This document shows, in pieces, positions 1 to 12,200 of a DNA stretch of 64,000 nucleotides. The position numbers were made by a program, and so were the translations under genes. Position 1 is the stretch's first letter. Each line of letters opens with the position of its first letter. This DNA is from Actinomortierella ambigua (lineage: Eukaryota; Mortierellomycota; Mortierellomycetes; Mortierellales; Mortierellaceae), in assembly GCA_016098155.1 (NCBI GenBank), contig JAAAJB010000025.1:54207-118206 (forward strand). Direction: 5' to 3'. The notes under the pieces are model-generated. The model ran no database searches and was not told the DNA's origin. It was given only the letters and a program-made list of their open reading frames with translations.

Positions 1-3000
1 CGACGGATCTGGGAGGTCTTTGGCGACGAGGCTGGTGCAGGTGTGGATGGGGCCGAGCTAGCCAAGGAGATTGGACATGAAGTTCGAACATTCGCAGCAC
101 AAGCCTCAATCCCAGAGAGGTTCTGCTGCTGCACGATGAAACCCCACCTGCGCCCATCACCACCACTATCACACTCGCTGTCGCGTAGCAAGAGTGGCGG
201 AGGTGGCGCAACCCCTGTGGACCTTGTTCTGGACCCACAGGAGAGTCGTGATTTGGGACCATTGGGAGGGCTCATTTCGTGCTTGTGGAGGATCACACGT
301 CGCGAGGGACCTTCAGGCGCCATACGCGTGGCACGACTTTTCCTGCAGGCAGATTCTCAGGAGAAGCATTCCGACCGTCAGCTGTCAATGTGGTTCCTTA
401 TCGGCGTTCTGCATGGTTACCAACGGTCGTTGGAGGGTGGAGCCGAAGCCCTCCATGATGACAACGTTTCGATCGCCGCAGTGCTGAATGTGTACCGTGC
501 ACTTTTGGAGGAGGAGGCAGCAGCAGCGATGGTGGAGCCACCGTCATGGCAGGACAAGTCTGAAAACACGGACATGGACGTTGATACAAGCACCTCGTCA
601 AACGCCAACGATACCACTGCCATCACCAAGGATCTTCAACCACGGGAATGGATACAAGCATCGCTGCTACGTGATCTGGGTCTGCTGCAAAGCCGACAGC
701 TGGGCGTGTTTGATCGCGTTCTTCCGATGGTGCTCGAGTATTTAGGCGATATGGTCCCACGGACGCTGGCATTCTTCAAGCTCGTGCTGTCGCTCAATAT
801 TCCGTCGCAGCTGTACAGCCTATCGCTGGGGCTTGTTCGCAAGCGGTTTACGTTGTTTGCCCAAGGGGCGCAGCAGCTGCCACCACTCAAGGATCGACCG
901 TTGCTGGGGCGCAAGAACTCGCTCGCAAATGGCCACGTGGGAGGGTCGACGACTGGCAGTATTACAGCAACGTCAGCAGCAGCAGCAGCCGCGTCAGCAA
1001 CAACTGGAAAGTCGTCAGGATTGTTTTCGGCACCACAGGCACTGGTCGAGTCGTTCAAGGGGACGCTGGACTGGGAGACATACGAGCAAGTGGGGCTGTG
1101 GCAATTATTTGTGTCCGAGTTTGGAGGGCAAGCGGTCGTGGCGGCGCGGTTGTTCAGCACATCGTGGGTGAGCCGACTGACGTTTTTGGAGCAGGCAGAG
1201 GCTCTTGGTGGCGTGTTGAATTTGCAACATTCGTTGGCGGCGACGACACCGACGCTGCAGCTTCAGTTGGCGTTGCTGCGGGTCGCCGGACAACAACAGC
1301 AACAGCTTGGCCAGGAGAATAAGGAAAAACAGGTGTCACAGGATATGCTGGACCTCTGTGCCAGTGCGGTCGAGCAATGGGGCCGTAAACACCCTGAGGC
1401 CCTGCAGGCCGCGCTACTACATCTGTGTCGTGGCGAACTTGCGCTGTATGCCTCTTCCGAGAAGGAGGAGGAGGAAGAGAACGAGGAGGAAGAAGAAGAG
1501 GAGGGCGCCACAGGAGGAGCTGGTAGCGGCAAGAAGGGCAAAGTGCCGATTCCGATATTCAGACCATCGACGCTGCAAGGTGAGGGTGGTTCATCATCGG
1601 AGTCCATCTCGGATGAGTTTGAGTTGCTGAAGATGGCTTTGGAGCTTATCCTTGTTTGGTGGAAGTCGATCACGGGACAGCAGGGCCGAGGTCGACCAAG
1701 TAGTGGAGCCCCCAGCAGTAACAGTGGTAGTAGTAGCAGCAGCGGCGGCGGTGGTAGTGGTGGTGCCGGTGCCGGCGTCGGTGTTGGCGCTAGTGCCAGC
1801 AACGGTGGTGCCAGTTACAGCCACAGCTTTTTCCGCCGTGGCAGAGAAGCTGAGGAAGCGGTTTTCTTCGACTTTTGGGATTCTCAAATCCGATCAGCCG
1901 TGTCCAATCGTCTGAAAGAGAAGGGGCATGGATCCATGGAGCTCGACCAATGGCCAGCCGCTTGGTGGGAGATCCGACGATCGTCGTCAGCAGCTGCAAA
2001 GCAGACAAAAGCGAAGCGGAAGACGGCGACGACGAAAAAAAGGAGCGTGAAGCTGCCAAACTCGAGTAGTGACAGCGAAGGCGGCGGCAACTCCAGAGGT
2101 GATACAAAGAGATCCCGTGGCGGCTCTGCTGTAAACAGCAGTGAAGAAGGCGACGAGGAGAACGAGGATGGTGAGCAGCGGGATAGCGGCTCGGGTGATG
2201 AGGGAGAAGGAGGTGATGAGGATAATGAAGGGGAGGGAGGGGCGACAGACAACCGGACGAGTAAGAGGTTGTCGGCAGCTGCTTCCGCCCCAGTGTCGGC
2301 GTCCCCCAAGAAGGCAGATGCAAGCAAGAAGAAGGCGACAACCGACCGAGCATCTGCTCCTGCGACATCATCATCATCGACATCGTCGCCCCGACCAAGG
2401 AGTAGCCCACGGAACCAAGCAACACGGACGATGGAAAGTCCCAAGACAGGTTCTTCAACGACCACCACCAACGTGTCCCAAACAAAGGGAAAGAGTCGAG
2501 GTAGCAGTAAAGGCGCTACGACGTCGTCGCCGCCTACTTCATCTTCCTCTTCCCGATCCAACAGTGCCAAAGCTACCACAGCAGCGACTTCCACACGGTC
2601 CAGTCGGTCGAGAAACACCACAGCGTCCGGTCGAAGCACGCGCTCGAGGCGGAGGAGCTCCTCTGAGGACGAGTCTGAGGAAGACGAAGAAGAAGAAAAG
2701 GATGAAGATGAAGAGGAGCAGGAGGACAACAGTATGGAGGAAGACGAGAAGGAGACGGCGGCTGCTAGCGGTAGTGGCGAAAGCTCGGCTGAGGCCGAAG
2801 AGGAGGACGCCGACGAAGAGCAGGAGAAGAGCGGTGATGAAGGGGATGAAGAGGGTGGATCAGAAGAAGACGACGACTCCAAGGCACCCAAGGGCAAAAG
2901 GTCAACCAAGGCTGCGTCGTCGTCGCGTAATGCCAAGTCTAAAACTTCGCCCCAGCGCCGGCGCTTGACCAAAGCGACATCGACAAGGTCTGCTAAAGGT

Positions 3001-3690
3001 CGAACATCCCAGACTGGCGCCAGGAAGACCCAGAAGCGGAAGGGTGGTCGTGGCAAGGACGATGACGAGTCTGATTATCAAGAATCTGCAAGTGAAGAGA
3101 GTGAAGTAGAAGAAGAGGAGGAGGATGGTGAGGCAATGGAGGAAGATGAGAAGGCACAGAGTGGATCGGAAGATGGAGACCACGGCTCGGCTGCTTCCGA
3201 GAAACATGGAAAGTCTAAGAGCAAGAGCAACAGCAAGGGACGAGGTGGTAGCAAGAAGAAGGATAGTCACCATGACTCAGATGCGATGGATGAGGATGGC
3301 AACGAGGCTGGGAGTGGAGAGGACGCACCATCGCAGGAGGAGGACGAAGAGGAGGAAGACGAGGCCGAAGCAAAGGACGAGTCTGCAGAGGAGAAAGAAG
3401 GCGACGACGACGAGGAGGAAGAAGAAGAAGAAGAGAACGAAGACGACGAAGAGGAGGAGGAAGAAAAGGAGGACGATAGTCCACTTTCACGGGCTCGAGC
3501 AACTCGAGCGAGTGGCGCCGCGGGATTGCGTTCGACAACGCAACAATCACAACGTAAAGGATCTGGTGCGACGACAGCATCCCGACGAGCAACGCGTGCC
3601 ATTTCCTCCTCACCCGAGGCCCAGCCTGCCAAGCGCCGAGGCAAACACAAGCGTCGAATTACAGATGATGAGGATGACGAGTCAAGTTAG
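1..3690 (+). CDS. INTS3: Integrator complex subunit 3 homologue, 3' part (5' end outside window)
   Basis: INTS3 is a helical-repeat scaffold of the Integrator complex (RNA polymerase II-associated RNA cleavage) and, in animals, of the SOSS ssDNA-binding complex. The frame is open from base 1 with no stop, so the gene continues to the left; the first in-frame codons are not a real start. Recognition rests on the stretch near 1050-1130 (GTLDWETYEQVGLWQLF), which matches the SLDWETFEQYxAWQLF segment of animal INTS3, and on the preceding helical region (RVLPMVLEYLGDM) and following 'KHPEALQAALLHLCRGELALY' helices. The conserved part ends around 1990. From there to the TAG at 3688-3690 the protein is about 570 residues of alternating Lys/Arg/Ser-rich and Glu/Asp-rich blocks, far longer than the short charged tail of animal INTS3. 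No intron is visible inside this part. The family call is firm; a function for the tail is not claimed. Confidence 0.82.
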   Translation, partial: RRIWEVFGDEAGAGVDGAELAKEIGHEVRTFAAQASIPERFCCCTMKPHLRPSPPLSHSLSRSKSGGGGATPVDLVLDPQESRDLGPLGGLISCLWRITRREGPSGAIRVARLFLQADSQEKHSDRQLSMWFLIGVLHGYQRSLEGGAEALHDDNVSIAAVLNVYRALLEEEAAAAMVEPPSWQDKSENTDMDVDTSTSSNANDTTAITKDLQPREWIQASLLRDLGLLQSRQLGVFDRVLPMVLEYLGDMVPRTLAFFKLVLSLNIPSQLYSLSLGLVRKRFTLFAQGAQQLPPLKDRPLLGRKNSLANGHVGGSTTGSITATSAAAAAASATTGKSSGLFSAPQALVESFKGTLDWETYEQVGLWQLFVSEFGGQAVVAARLFSTSWVSRLTFLEQAEALGGVLNLQHSLAATTPTLQLQLALLRVAGQQQQQLGQENKEKQVSQDMLDLCASAVEQWGRKHPEALQAALLHLCRGELALYASSEKEEEEENEEEEEEEGATGGAGSGKKGKVPIPIFRPSTLQGEGGSSSESISDEFELLKMALELILVWWKSITGQQGRGRPSSGAPSSNSGSSSSSGGGGSGGAGAGVGVGASASNGGASYSHSFFRRGREAEEAVFFDFWDSQIRSAVSNRLKEKGHGSMELDQWPAAWWEIRRSSSAAAKQTKAKRKTATTKKRSVKLPNSSSDSEGGGNSRGDTKRSRGGSAVNSSEEGDEENEDGEQRDSGSGDEGEGGDEDNEGEGGATDNRTSKRLSAAASAPVSASPKKADASKKKATTDRASAPATSSSSTSSPRPRSSPRNQATRTMESPKTGSSTTTTNVSQTKGKSRGSSKGATTSSPPTSSSSSRSNSAKATTAATSTRSSRSRNTTASGRSTRSRRRSSSEDESEEDEEEEKDEDEEEQEDNSMEEDEKETAAASGSGESSAEAEEEDADEEQEKSGDEGDEEGGSEEDDDSKAPKGKRSTKAASSSRNAKSKTSPQRRRLTKATSTRSAKGRTSQTGARKTQKRKGGRGKDDDESDYQESASEESEVEEEEEDGEAMEEDEKAQSGSEDGDHGSAASEKHGKSKSKSNSKGRGGSKKKDSHHDSDAMDEDGNEAGSGEDAPSQEEDEEEEDEAEAKDESAEEKEGDDDEEEEEEEENEDDEEEEEEKEDDSPLSRARATRASGAAGLRSTTQQSQRKGSGATTASRRATRAISSSPEAQPAKRRGKHKRRITDDEDDESS

Positions 3691-4160
3691 CTTGTAGCCA
3701 AGGATATCCTCTCTCTCTCTCTCCCTCAAATCGACATGTAGAGTCCCCCTCTCCCCTCTCTCCTGGAATGTAATTGTACTTTTTTTTTATCCAAATCATC
3801 AATGACAATATCACACAAAGAGTATCGATGTAAAATGATTTTTTTTTCTTGAGCAATGATAGAATGTATAGCGAGGCAAAGAAAGAAAGAGAGAAAGAAA
3901 AGGTAAAGAAAAGAGAGACAACGAGAGCGAGAGCAAATACAGTTGATGGGACTAATGTACAGAGCTTGATGATGGATAGGAAGGGAAACTAGTAGGAAAA
4001 TGATAATAGGCGTTCTATCCGCAATGCAAAAGTAGGCCGAACAGGAAGATGTCGAGTAAGGAAAAGCTGGTGGTGGTTTTGCGGCGAGGAGGATCTTTGA
4101 TAGACCCTTTGTTGAGTTTCGTAGAAGGCGGGAAACGACCGTCGTCGTTTTGGTTTCTTG
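3691..4160. other. Convergent 3' intergenic region
   Basis: This 470-bp gap lies between the stop codons of the INTS3 gene (+) and the zinc-finger gene (-), so it must hold both 3' UTRs and terminators. It contains a CT run near 3710-3725, a T run near 3780-3788 and purine-rich AAAGAAAGAGAG stretches near 3880-3920. I see no coding potential. Confidence 0.6.
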
Positions 4161-7100
4161 TCACCAAAGTCCAAAGGCACCGTTGCCGTTGCTAGTGTTG
4201 GGGTGAGGCTGACCGTGATGATGGCGATGACGATGGCTGTCAAAGTGCGAGTCGGCAGGCTGGCCGGGCTGCGAAGGATACGAGTGCTGGGGGGCATAGG
4301 CCTGGGCCTGCTGCGCTTGTGATGGATGGAACGAGAACTGGGCATCGGGGTGATGCGAATGAGGATCCTGGGCCAGATCGCGGTAGCCGCCGCTTCGGTC
4401 CATCATGCTCGGGTCAAAGGCCATTGGGGAAGGTCCGCCATGTGACAGGCCGAGACCTGCAGGCCCACCCTGCAGCGCCGCCAGGGAAGGGGGCTGTGGA
4501 CCAAGGGTAGTGGTCATGACAGAGTTCACGCCAGCGGTGACATTGAGGGACGAGTTGGTGGCGACGGCGGAGGCGGCAGAAGGTGGGTGCTTGATGCGCT
4601 TGCGGGACAAGTCGAGGTGGTGGACCGACTTTTCGTGCGTACGCAGATTGTGCAGCTGGGTATAGGCCTTTTCGCATCCGGGCTGGGTGCACTTGAAAGG
4701 CTTGAACTTGAAGTCCTCGTGCGCGGTCTTGATGTGCATGGCCAGGGACTTGCGCTGCGAAAACGCCTTGGTGCAGCCCTCGATGATGCACAGGAAGGGC
4801 CGGTACTTGGCCACGGGCGCATGCCCGGTGCGTTCGTGCGACTTTAGATTGTGCAGCTGCGTATATGCCTTGTTGCATCCTTCAAACGAACACTCAAAGA
4901 TACGCGCAGCCATGGCTTTGCGTGGAATGCTGTTCATCGAGTCCTTGCCATCCTTGTCCTTGTAAGACATCGAGGGTGACTGTGAAGACGATGGCTGCGA
5001 CGACGAGGCATCGCTGCCCTCTTCGGGAATCGCAAAGCCAACGGCACCCGTGGGTGCACCCAGCGAACCTGGGAACGAAGGAAGGAATCCACCCGGAGCC
5101 GACGACGATGTTGTCGACGAGAGCGATGTCTCAGAGCTGTTGCGCGCACGAGATGGCATAGAATTAGTCGAGTGGCGGTGTCTCCGTGGTGAACGATCAG
5201 GTCCGGCCGAGCCAAAGTTGTTGTTGTTGCCATTGTTGTTGCCGGGCAGGCCGCCGGTCGACATGCGGTGATAATCGCCCAGCGAACCCATGATCGAAGG
5301 TCCCTGCAGCGGGATGCCCATAGGCGCCATGGGCGAGCCATGCACGGGACTCGAAGACAACGTGGGCGATGTGAACGAGTCACCGGGGTGCATGCGATCC
5401 GAACGCATGCCTGTGGCAGAGCCCTGATTCAGCAGAGCCAAGGGAGTCATGACCTGGCCATGAGGGCCCTGATCCGCCTGATGGTGTGAGGGGTGCGTAT
5501 GCGAATGCTGTTGGGGTGGTGCTTGTTGTGCTGAGTATGCGTGTTGAGCAGGGTGGCCCTGATACGGCGTACCGAATGGCGTTTCATATGGCGACTGTCC
5601 ATGCTGGCCGATGCCAGCTGTGGCTGGCGAGAGCAGTGGCAACGTCTGAATGCCGTGAGGCTGCGATGGCAACGTTGGTCCCTGGCCTGCCATGAATGCC
5701 GAGTCAGCGTGTTCGCCATAATCCGACATGTTCCTCATGGCAGCGTTAGGGCGTCCAGTGTGAACTCGCTATGTTTCCGCAAGCAAACCTGATTAGGTAA
5801 GTGACTGGGATCATCTCTAGGCAGAACTAGTCAGACTAACAAAACATAGAGTCCGTTCAATTGACTTACGTTGCGATCAAGACCATCAGGCATACCCACA
5901 TAATGCGCATTACCGTCCATCATGGCAGTGGCGGTCTGGTGGGTAGGTGTAGTTGGCGTGATCGGATGACCTGCATGTCTAACTTGGCTGTCTTGGGGTG
6001 TGCCTGAAAGAAATAAAGGATAATGTTGATAGAAAAGATGAGTGTACTGAAGGCGATAGCGAAATGGAGGGACACAGAGAAAGAGAGTTTGAGGGGTAGG
6101 ACAGACCGCGGAAAGGGGTCGCGCGATCTCCATAAAGAGTTCATTCCAAATTTTAACCAACGGATACCATGGAACCCAAATTGTGCATTGTGCGAAAAAA
6201 AAAGACAAAGCCCTCGAAAGCCAAAAGCTTAGATCAGAAACTTGGAGCTAAAAAAAAAATATGTAGCTCTCATTTTCGCACTCTAAAGAAACACAAAAGC
6301 TCGCGTGCCACTGTAACTAACAACTGCTGGTGTGCGACGGTAACGACAATGTTGTACACTGCACAGTCATAGCCACAAAAAAAAAGGGTGAAGCACTGTC
6401 CGAAATGGATTCTTCCCGGTTTCCAAAAGAGAGACACCAGTCATTGCACTCATGACGCACTACTCAGGCGAAGGTGGTTGGTTGGTTGGTAGACCCTTTT
6501 TGAGGTCCTCCACGGAAAGGAAAGAATAGAAAAGAAAGTCATCCCCCTCCCCCTTCTATTCAAATTCACGAGAATGACATTCGACCAATGAAAGAGTCCG
6601 AAGAGAGGAGAGGGTTGCCCAATCTTAAGCGACCCAATCACCTGACCGTGGGAGTGTCCTTCACCCTATGCCTAAAAGGGGCTTTTTTTTTGGTTGCCAA
6701 CATTCGTGCTCAAACAAAACAAAAACAAACAAAGAACAAAAAAAAAAAAGTATAAAACTCACCCATCGGGAACGGATGCTGCTGTTGCTGGGAAGGAGAG
6801 GGGTATTGCCCAGCATTCGACATGGTCATCCACATGGGTTGTTGTTGTTGGGCATCCGGAGTCTGGACCTGCTGCTGTTGCTGCTGGTGTGGTGGTTGTT
6901 GAGGGTGTTGTTGATCAAATCCGCTATTGATTAATGTTGGCCAATTGAATAATAAGGAAGAACAAGGAGGTCGGAGAACATTCAACAGTCAGCAAGGTTC
7001 ACTCCAGCCAATCATAACCCTGGCAATGACTTCAGAGAGCAACGATAAACAAAATGCCTGGCCGGGACAAGAGGTGTGGGTGATATACGTACCTATACAG

Positions 7101-9256
7101 AGACTGCTGCTGGTCATAGTAAGCCCCTGAGGCCTGAGAGGGAGGGCGAGGGTATTCTCGATCCTGACCCTGCTGAGACGACGACGTCGCATGTGGCGAC
7201 GATGAGTGATCACCGCCATGGTTACCGGGATAGTAAACGCCGGCTCCTCCACTGGAAGAATGTTGATCCTGATGTCTGGCCTGCATATCCTGCGCATTGG
7301 GTTGAGCTGCGAGTTTGACGCCAGACATTGGACAAGAGTTTAAGAGAGGGAGAGAGAGAGAGAGAGAGACAGAGAGAGAGGAAGAGAGAGAGAGGAAGAG
7401 AGAGGGAGGGAGATAGAGGAGAGGAGAGAGGCACGTTCAACGAAAGAGGAAAGCATGTTAGTTTTTTGAGTTTTCTTCCTTCATACACCCAGGACAAAGA
7501 AAATGGGCGGAATTTGGCTGAGTGTTGTGCCTAAAAGATGCAAGAAAAGAGGGCCACGTCTATTCCTCCCCCTCCCTTCCGCTACCTCTCGGGCATAAGA
7601 ACTAAGAAAAGGATATCCTCAGCATTCATCCAGGGATGAATGGAAGTATGGATGGATGGAGTAAGAAGCGAAAATCCTCCCCGCGGAGATGAGGGGAAGA
7701 GGAGGGCGAGGAAGAAAGGAAGGCAAGGAGAGAAGACAAGAGCAACAGAAGGAGAGGAGGCATCGTTGAATGTCGCCTCACTCGCTCGCTCGTCAGACAA
7801 TCAGACACCCTCTCTCTCACACACACTCTCACTCTCTCACTCTTGGAGGATGGAGCCTCGATCTCACGAGTTCACGGGATCGGAGCATAGAACATCGTCA
7901 TTAAAGGAGTCAGAAAGGAGAGAGGAGGGGAGGAAAAAAGGGTCAAGGGCGTGCGTGATCGAGGAGCATCATTCGTTGAAAGTCAGGAAAAAAGAACAGA
8001 GGGGAGGGCTGGGAGAAACCGCAGGGTTAAAGTGAGGTGGGTTGGGTTGGGAAAGGAGAAGAGTGAAAGGAGGGGGGGCCCCAATGCGAATCGATTATTT
8101 TCTTTTCGACACCAAGCAAGAGGAGACTCAACAAGCGTGAGAGGGAACACCGAGGGTGGGATGGTTAAAGTGTAGTAACCCAGAATTGAGGTTCAATGAA
8201 TGTCATATATATGAAACGAGTTGAGTAAGCCGTGCCAAAGGCAAGGCAAGACGGAAGAAAGAAGGAGAATATGAGTGACAGAGAATGAAAAAAAAAAAAA
8301 AAAAAAAAAACACACGTACCATTGTTGGCAGATGTCCAAGTAGAGGACATGACGAGCGGCACCATGCCAGGAGGGCTGGCAGGGTGATGGGACGTAGGTT
8401 GCTGAGAACCGGTAACGGGAGTCGAGGGTACGGGGGGCTCGTGGGCGTCCGTCAGGGGAGGAGGAGGATAGTCGTCATTCATGCCTGAAGGAGGGTTCGC
8501 AATTTCGTTAGAAGCTGAAGTTGTGGTTACAGATGTGCTTGCAGCCACGAGAGGTCCCGAGGAAGACTCGACAACCGGAGAAGAAGAAAAGGTAGGGGTA
8601 CGCTCAGCAGCTGAGGAAGCAGAAGCAGTAGCAGTAGCAGAAGAGCCGCGGAGTGCCTGTGCAGTAGCAGCAAGAGGAGAAGTGGTAGAGAGGGCAGCCA
8701 AAGTGGGGGTGGCAATCGAAGGGGAGCTTGCAGCGGATGTGGAGATGGTGGGCGACAATGACTGCAGAGGACGCGAGGCAGAGGAAGTCTGTGGAGAGGA
8801 AGGCTGCTGCTGTTCTGAAGAAGATGAGGAGTTTGTAAATGAGGAAGCAGAAGAAGAGACGGTGGATGCTCTAGAGTTGCCAGTGTATTGATTGTAAGGA
8901 TGGTAGTGGTGGTTGTGAGTGTTGTGATATGGATGTTGCTGCTGAAGCTGGATGTGTCTACTGAGGATTGGGTTCAGAAGCGCATGGTCCTGGGGCTGTG
9001 GTGGGGGCTGGTAAATGTCGACGTGGTGCGGGAAAGCCTTTGAATCGACAGGGTCATTATACCCAGGAGCAAAAAAGAGTGGCTGCTGGTGCGGATGCGA
9101 CTGAGGGTGCTGGTGCTGGTGCTGATCGGCAGTGGTTGACGAAGAGTGGTGCGAATGCGAGTGCTGCAGGGAGTGCTGCTGGTGGCGTTGGTCGTAGAGC
9201 ACAGAGGGATGAGGCACCTGGATCTGAACCTGGACCTGAGCGTTGTTGGAATGCAT
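4161..9256 (-). CDS. C2H2 zinc-finger transcription factor, five exons, 1017 aa
   Basis: Exons read on the minus strand: 9256-8320, 7306-7093, 6923-6763, 6003-5870 and 5768-4161. All four introns have GT/AG ends and the phases add up to 1017 codons plus TGA. An in-frame TGA two codons before the ATG at 9256 supports that start. Three tandem C2H2 fingers lie at about residues 772-863, each with C-x4-C and H-x4-H spacing: FECSFEGCNKAYTQLHNL, FLCIIEGCTKAFSQRKSL and FKCTQPGCEKAYTQLHNL. Fingers 1 and 3 are nearly identical in the recognition helix, so they may read similar triplets. The rest is low complexity: the first exon is rich in His/Gln and Ser/Thr/Ala, the middle exons in Gln/Pro/His, and the C-terminus in His/Pro. 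It is a nuclear DNA-binding regulator by family; its targets cannot be told from sequence. The long empty region upstream could hold its control elements. Confidence 0.85.
7340..7424. repeat. GA-rich simple repeat in intron 1 of the zinc-finger gene
   Basis: Mostly GAGAGA with AAGAGAGAG variants. On the gene's strand it forms the CT-rich polypyrimidine stretch leading to the exon 2 acceptor (AG just before 7306), so it may act as the splice-site tract. Confidence 0.7.
8288..8310. repeat. Poly-A run of 23 next to a splice donor
   Basis: A run of A, which is poly-T on the transcribed strand of the zinc-finger gene, begins about 8 bases after the exon 1 donor (GTACGTGTG). U-rich sequence right after a donor is a known splicing enhancer context. 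It is also a likely sequencing-error site. Confidence 0.7.
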
Positions 9257-12200
9257 CAATCAAAGGGCTTGAGTAGCACCGTGTGGAGAACAATGGGATA
9301 ATTGGAGGGAAGGGGAGGGAATGGTTTGCTGCAAGGGAACAGGATGATGATTGTTTTTGTTGCCGTCACCACGTATCACTCAATGATGGACCGTTGAAGG
9401 ACAAAACTTGCAGACAACAACAACAATAAAAAAACAATGAAAAGAAAATGGCGGTAGCGAGCAAAGCAAGAAGCAGACAGTGGCGAGGTGCAGAGGATAG
9501 ACAATAAAAAAAAAGAATGGAAAGAGAGGAAGGAGAGGAAAGAGGAAAGAGGGGATGTGGCGATCAAAAGCGTATAAAAGAGGGCAAATGAACGACAACA
9601 CAACTGCTGTGAGTGGACGGGTGTGTGTCGCAAGGATAAATTGTGGTGGTAATGGACAGCAATGTCAAGAAGCGGAGGTAAGAGGGGGAAGTGAGAGAGT
9701 CAACGGCTGTGAAAAAATGAAAGGGAGAGGAGACCCACCAAGTATCAAAATCAGAATCGAATGAAAAAAAGAAAGAACCCCTCCCAAGAAAAAAGGGAAA
9801 ACAAGAAGAAAAAAAGAGAGGGAAAGGCTCGCTTGCGACAAGCCCTTTTATAGATCACCTTTGTGAATGAAGTCGCTCATGAGGAATGAGGTCCACGAAG
9901 GTGATGGAGCAGCGGGACGGGGGGGAGGGGGGGGGGGGGGAGGAAAAAAAAAAGGGGGGGGGGGGGGGGGGAGGGGAAAAAAAAAAAAAAAAAAAGCTTG
10001 CCAACAGAAGCGTGTGTGTCCTCCTGTCTTGCCAGCCCAGCAGCCTGAGAGAGTAAGTTAGAAGTGGTAGTTGTAGTACTTCTATTATTCAATTCAATTA
10101 CGGTGCTAAAGGTCTATTCTGTTTTGATTCAGAGAGCACAGTCAGTCCTTTTTTGCTGCCACCCTCTCTTTCTCTCTCTCTCTCTCCCATTCAATTTTTA
10201 TTTTTTTCTGTAAGATTGAATCGCAAAAATATTTCACTTTTTGTTTGTTATAGCCTTTCGACCCCTCCTCTCCCCTCCTATACTCACTCCCCAAAAAAGG
10301 GAATCGTTAAACTCTAATTCTTCCACTTCTCCCCCTCTCTCCCTCCTCTCCTCCTCCTCTGCTGCTGCTGCAGACAAAGTGACGGAGGAGGAAGGAGGGG
10401 GGGGGAGAGACGTGAGGAGCATCTGTCTTGTAAAAAAGACCTAAGAGAGACCGACAGAGCGAGGACGGAAATGAAAAAAAAAACGGCAGCTTCTACAAGC
10501 TAGCAGCAAGAGAGAAACCCCCCCCCCCTCCCACGACGACCGAGAATGATGATATGGTCAGCGAAACGGAAAAGTGAGGTTAGACCTCGAGCCATCTCGG
10601 TCATCCCTCCTTGGAACTAGGCCCCTCCTCGTAAATAAGAACAAAGAACAAAACGACCCAATGAAGATTTCTTTCTCTTGCCACTAGGTAGTACGGATGG
10701 TGACGAAAGGACAAAACTCTTGTGAGTAGCGTCACCCCTGCGAAAGAAATGAAGATCTGGAGATGTTCGAAAACCATCGAAAGGTTAAGCTCGCAAAACA
10801 AGAAGAGAAGGCAAAATGTCTGCGCGATCTGTCCACCTCAAGATGTATTGTACTGTACACATGTCCACCAAGATGTTTGCCTCATCCACAATGCTGGGCA
10901 AGCGGAGGTGGGAGCAGAGGGAGAAAGAGAGCGACAGAGAGATGATGATGATGCAAAGAGAGGGAGACAGAGAGAGGCTCGCTGCATTCATTGGGGCGAC
11001 TCTCGACAAGCACACGCCCTTTCAACAAAGGGGGCCTATGGCATGGAGGAAAGGCAGGACGAAAACAGAGAGAAAAAACTCAGCAGTGAACTCCTCACAA
11101 CAGGGCACAATCATTCAACAACAAACATCGACATCGGCACACACCACCCTTGTCGCCCTTGTGAACAATGCCATCCCACGTTGGCTGCCCTACCCTGTGT
11201 CTCACCGACTGCGATGCTTCTTTCTACTCGACGCCTCGTCGAATTTTTCCATCGACTAGCCAACCTGTCAAATGCCGCTGGCTGGCACACAGCAAGCAGA
11301 CACAGATTGTCATGGAGGAATTTGGTGCTGAATGAATTAAACTGAGTACTCACATTTATTCAGTGGATGTATTCTCCTGTGGTACGACTGTGTGCCCCCC
11401 CCCCCACTCTCTCTGTCTCCTCCCCCTCTTTCCCCTCTCACCTTTTTCCCTTCTTACCCACATTCGGTCATCGCATCCTCCTCCATCCCCCAATCCCACA
11501 CACAACACTCTCTTTCCGTCTGTCTGTCTGCTGTCTGTCTCTCTCTATGGTACATTGTATCATATAACGTACTGCTCAGCGTAGACGACAACCACAGACC
11601 AATGCGCTTCTCAGGCACGCGCAACGAGACGCGTCCTCGCCTCCTATTCACTCACGTCATTTGTGCTAATCAACGTTCGTGCGTCGCGCTCGAGTGTTTG
11701 TTCGCCACCTTCGCCTCTTGTCGCCTATGGTAGGGCATCTCGTTTCGTGTTTGCTCTGAAAAGTATATATCAGGTCCTTCCTTTTGTTCCTCTCAGGGTG
11801 CATTAAAACCGGATACCGCGCAATGACCATTCTATTGCCGAACTGATAGAGAAATCATGGGAAAAAGTCGGATGAGATGAACGAACAAAGTGGGGTCAAG
11901 AAAGGAAGGGAAAAAAAATGGAAGCGGGAGAAGCCGATCATGCAGTCTTGAAAGTGCCCCACACTTGTCGTTCGCTCTTTATCCCCACCATACCCGCAAC
12001 ACTCATCGGCTCGTACACCTCCTTATCTGTCCGGATCATTCTTTTCATCTTCTCTTGAATGCCGCAACAGCAACCCACCCACCACTCTTTCGTTCGATTA
12101 CTCTCACCATTTTTTTGTCTTTCGTGGAGGCTCCATCTCTGTCTCATTCCTTTTACATCTTATCCCCAACTCGCACGCCTCTGTGGTTCTCGCAGCTCTT

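Noticed and set aside
1884..3056. 390-codon minus-strand frame opposite INTS3
   Set aside because: It is the mirror of the Glu/Asp/Ser-rich INTS3 tail and reads as Ser/Leu/Val repeats. A shadow of the real gene.
11938..12057. Short minus-strand peptide that could be a terminal exon for the orphan exon at 12768-12967
   Set aside because: It reads plausibly (KRMIRTDKEVYEPMSVAGMV), but I could not find an acceptor with a matching phase, so I did not join the two.
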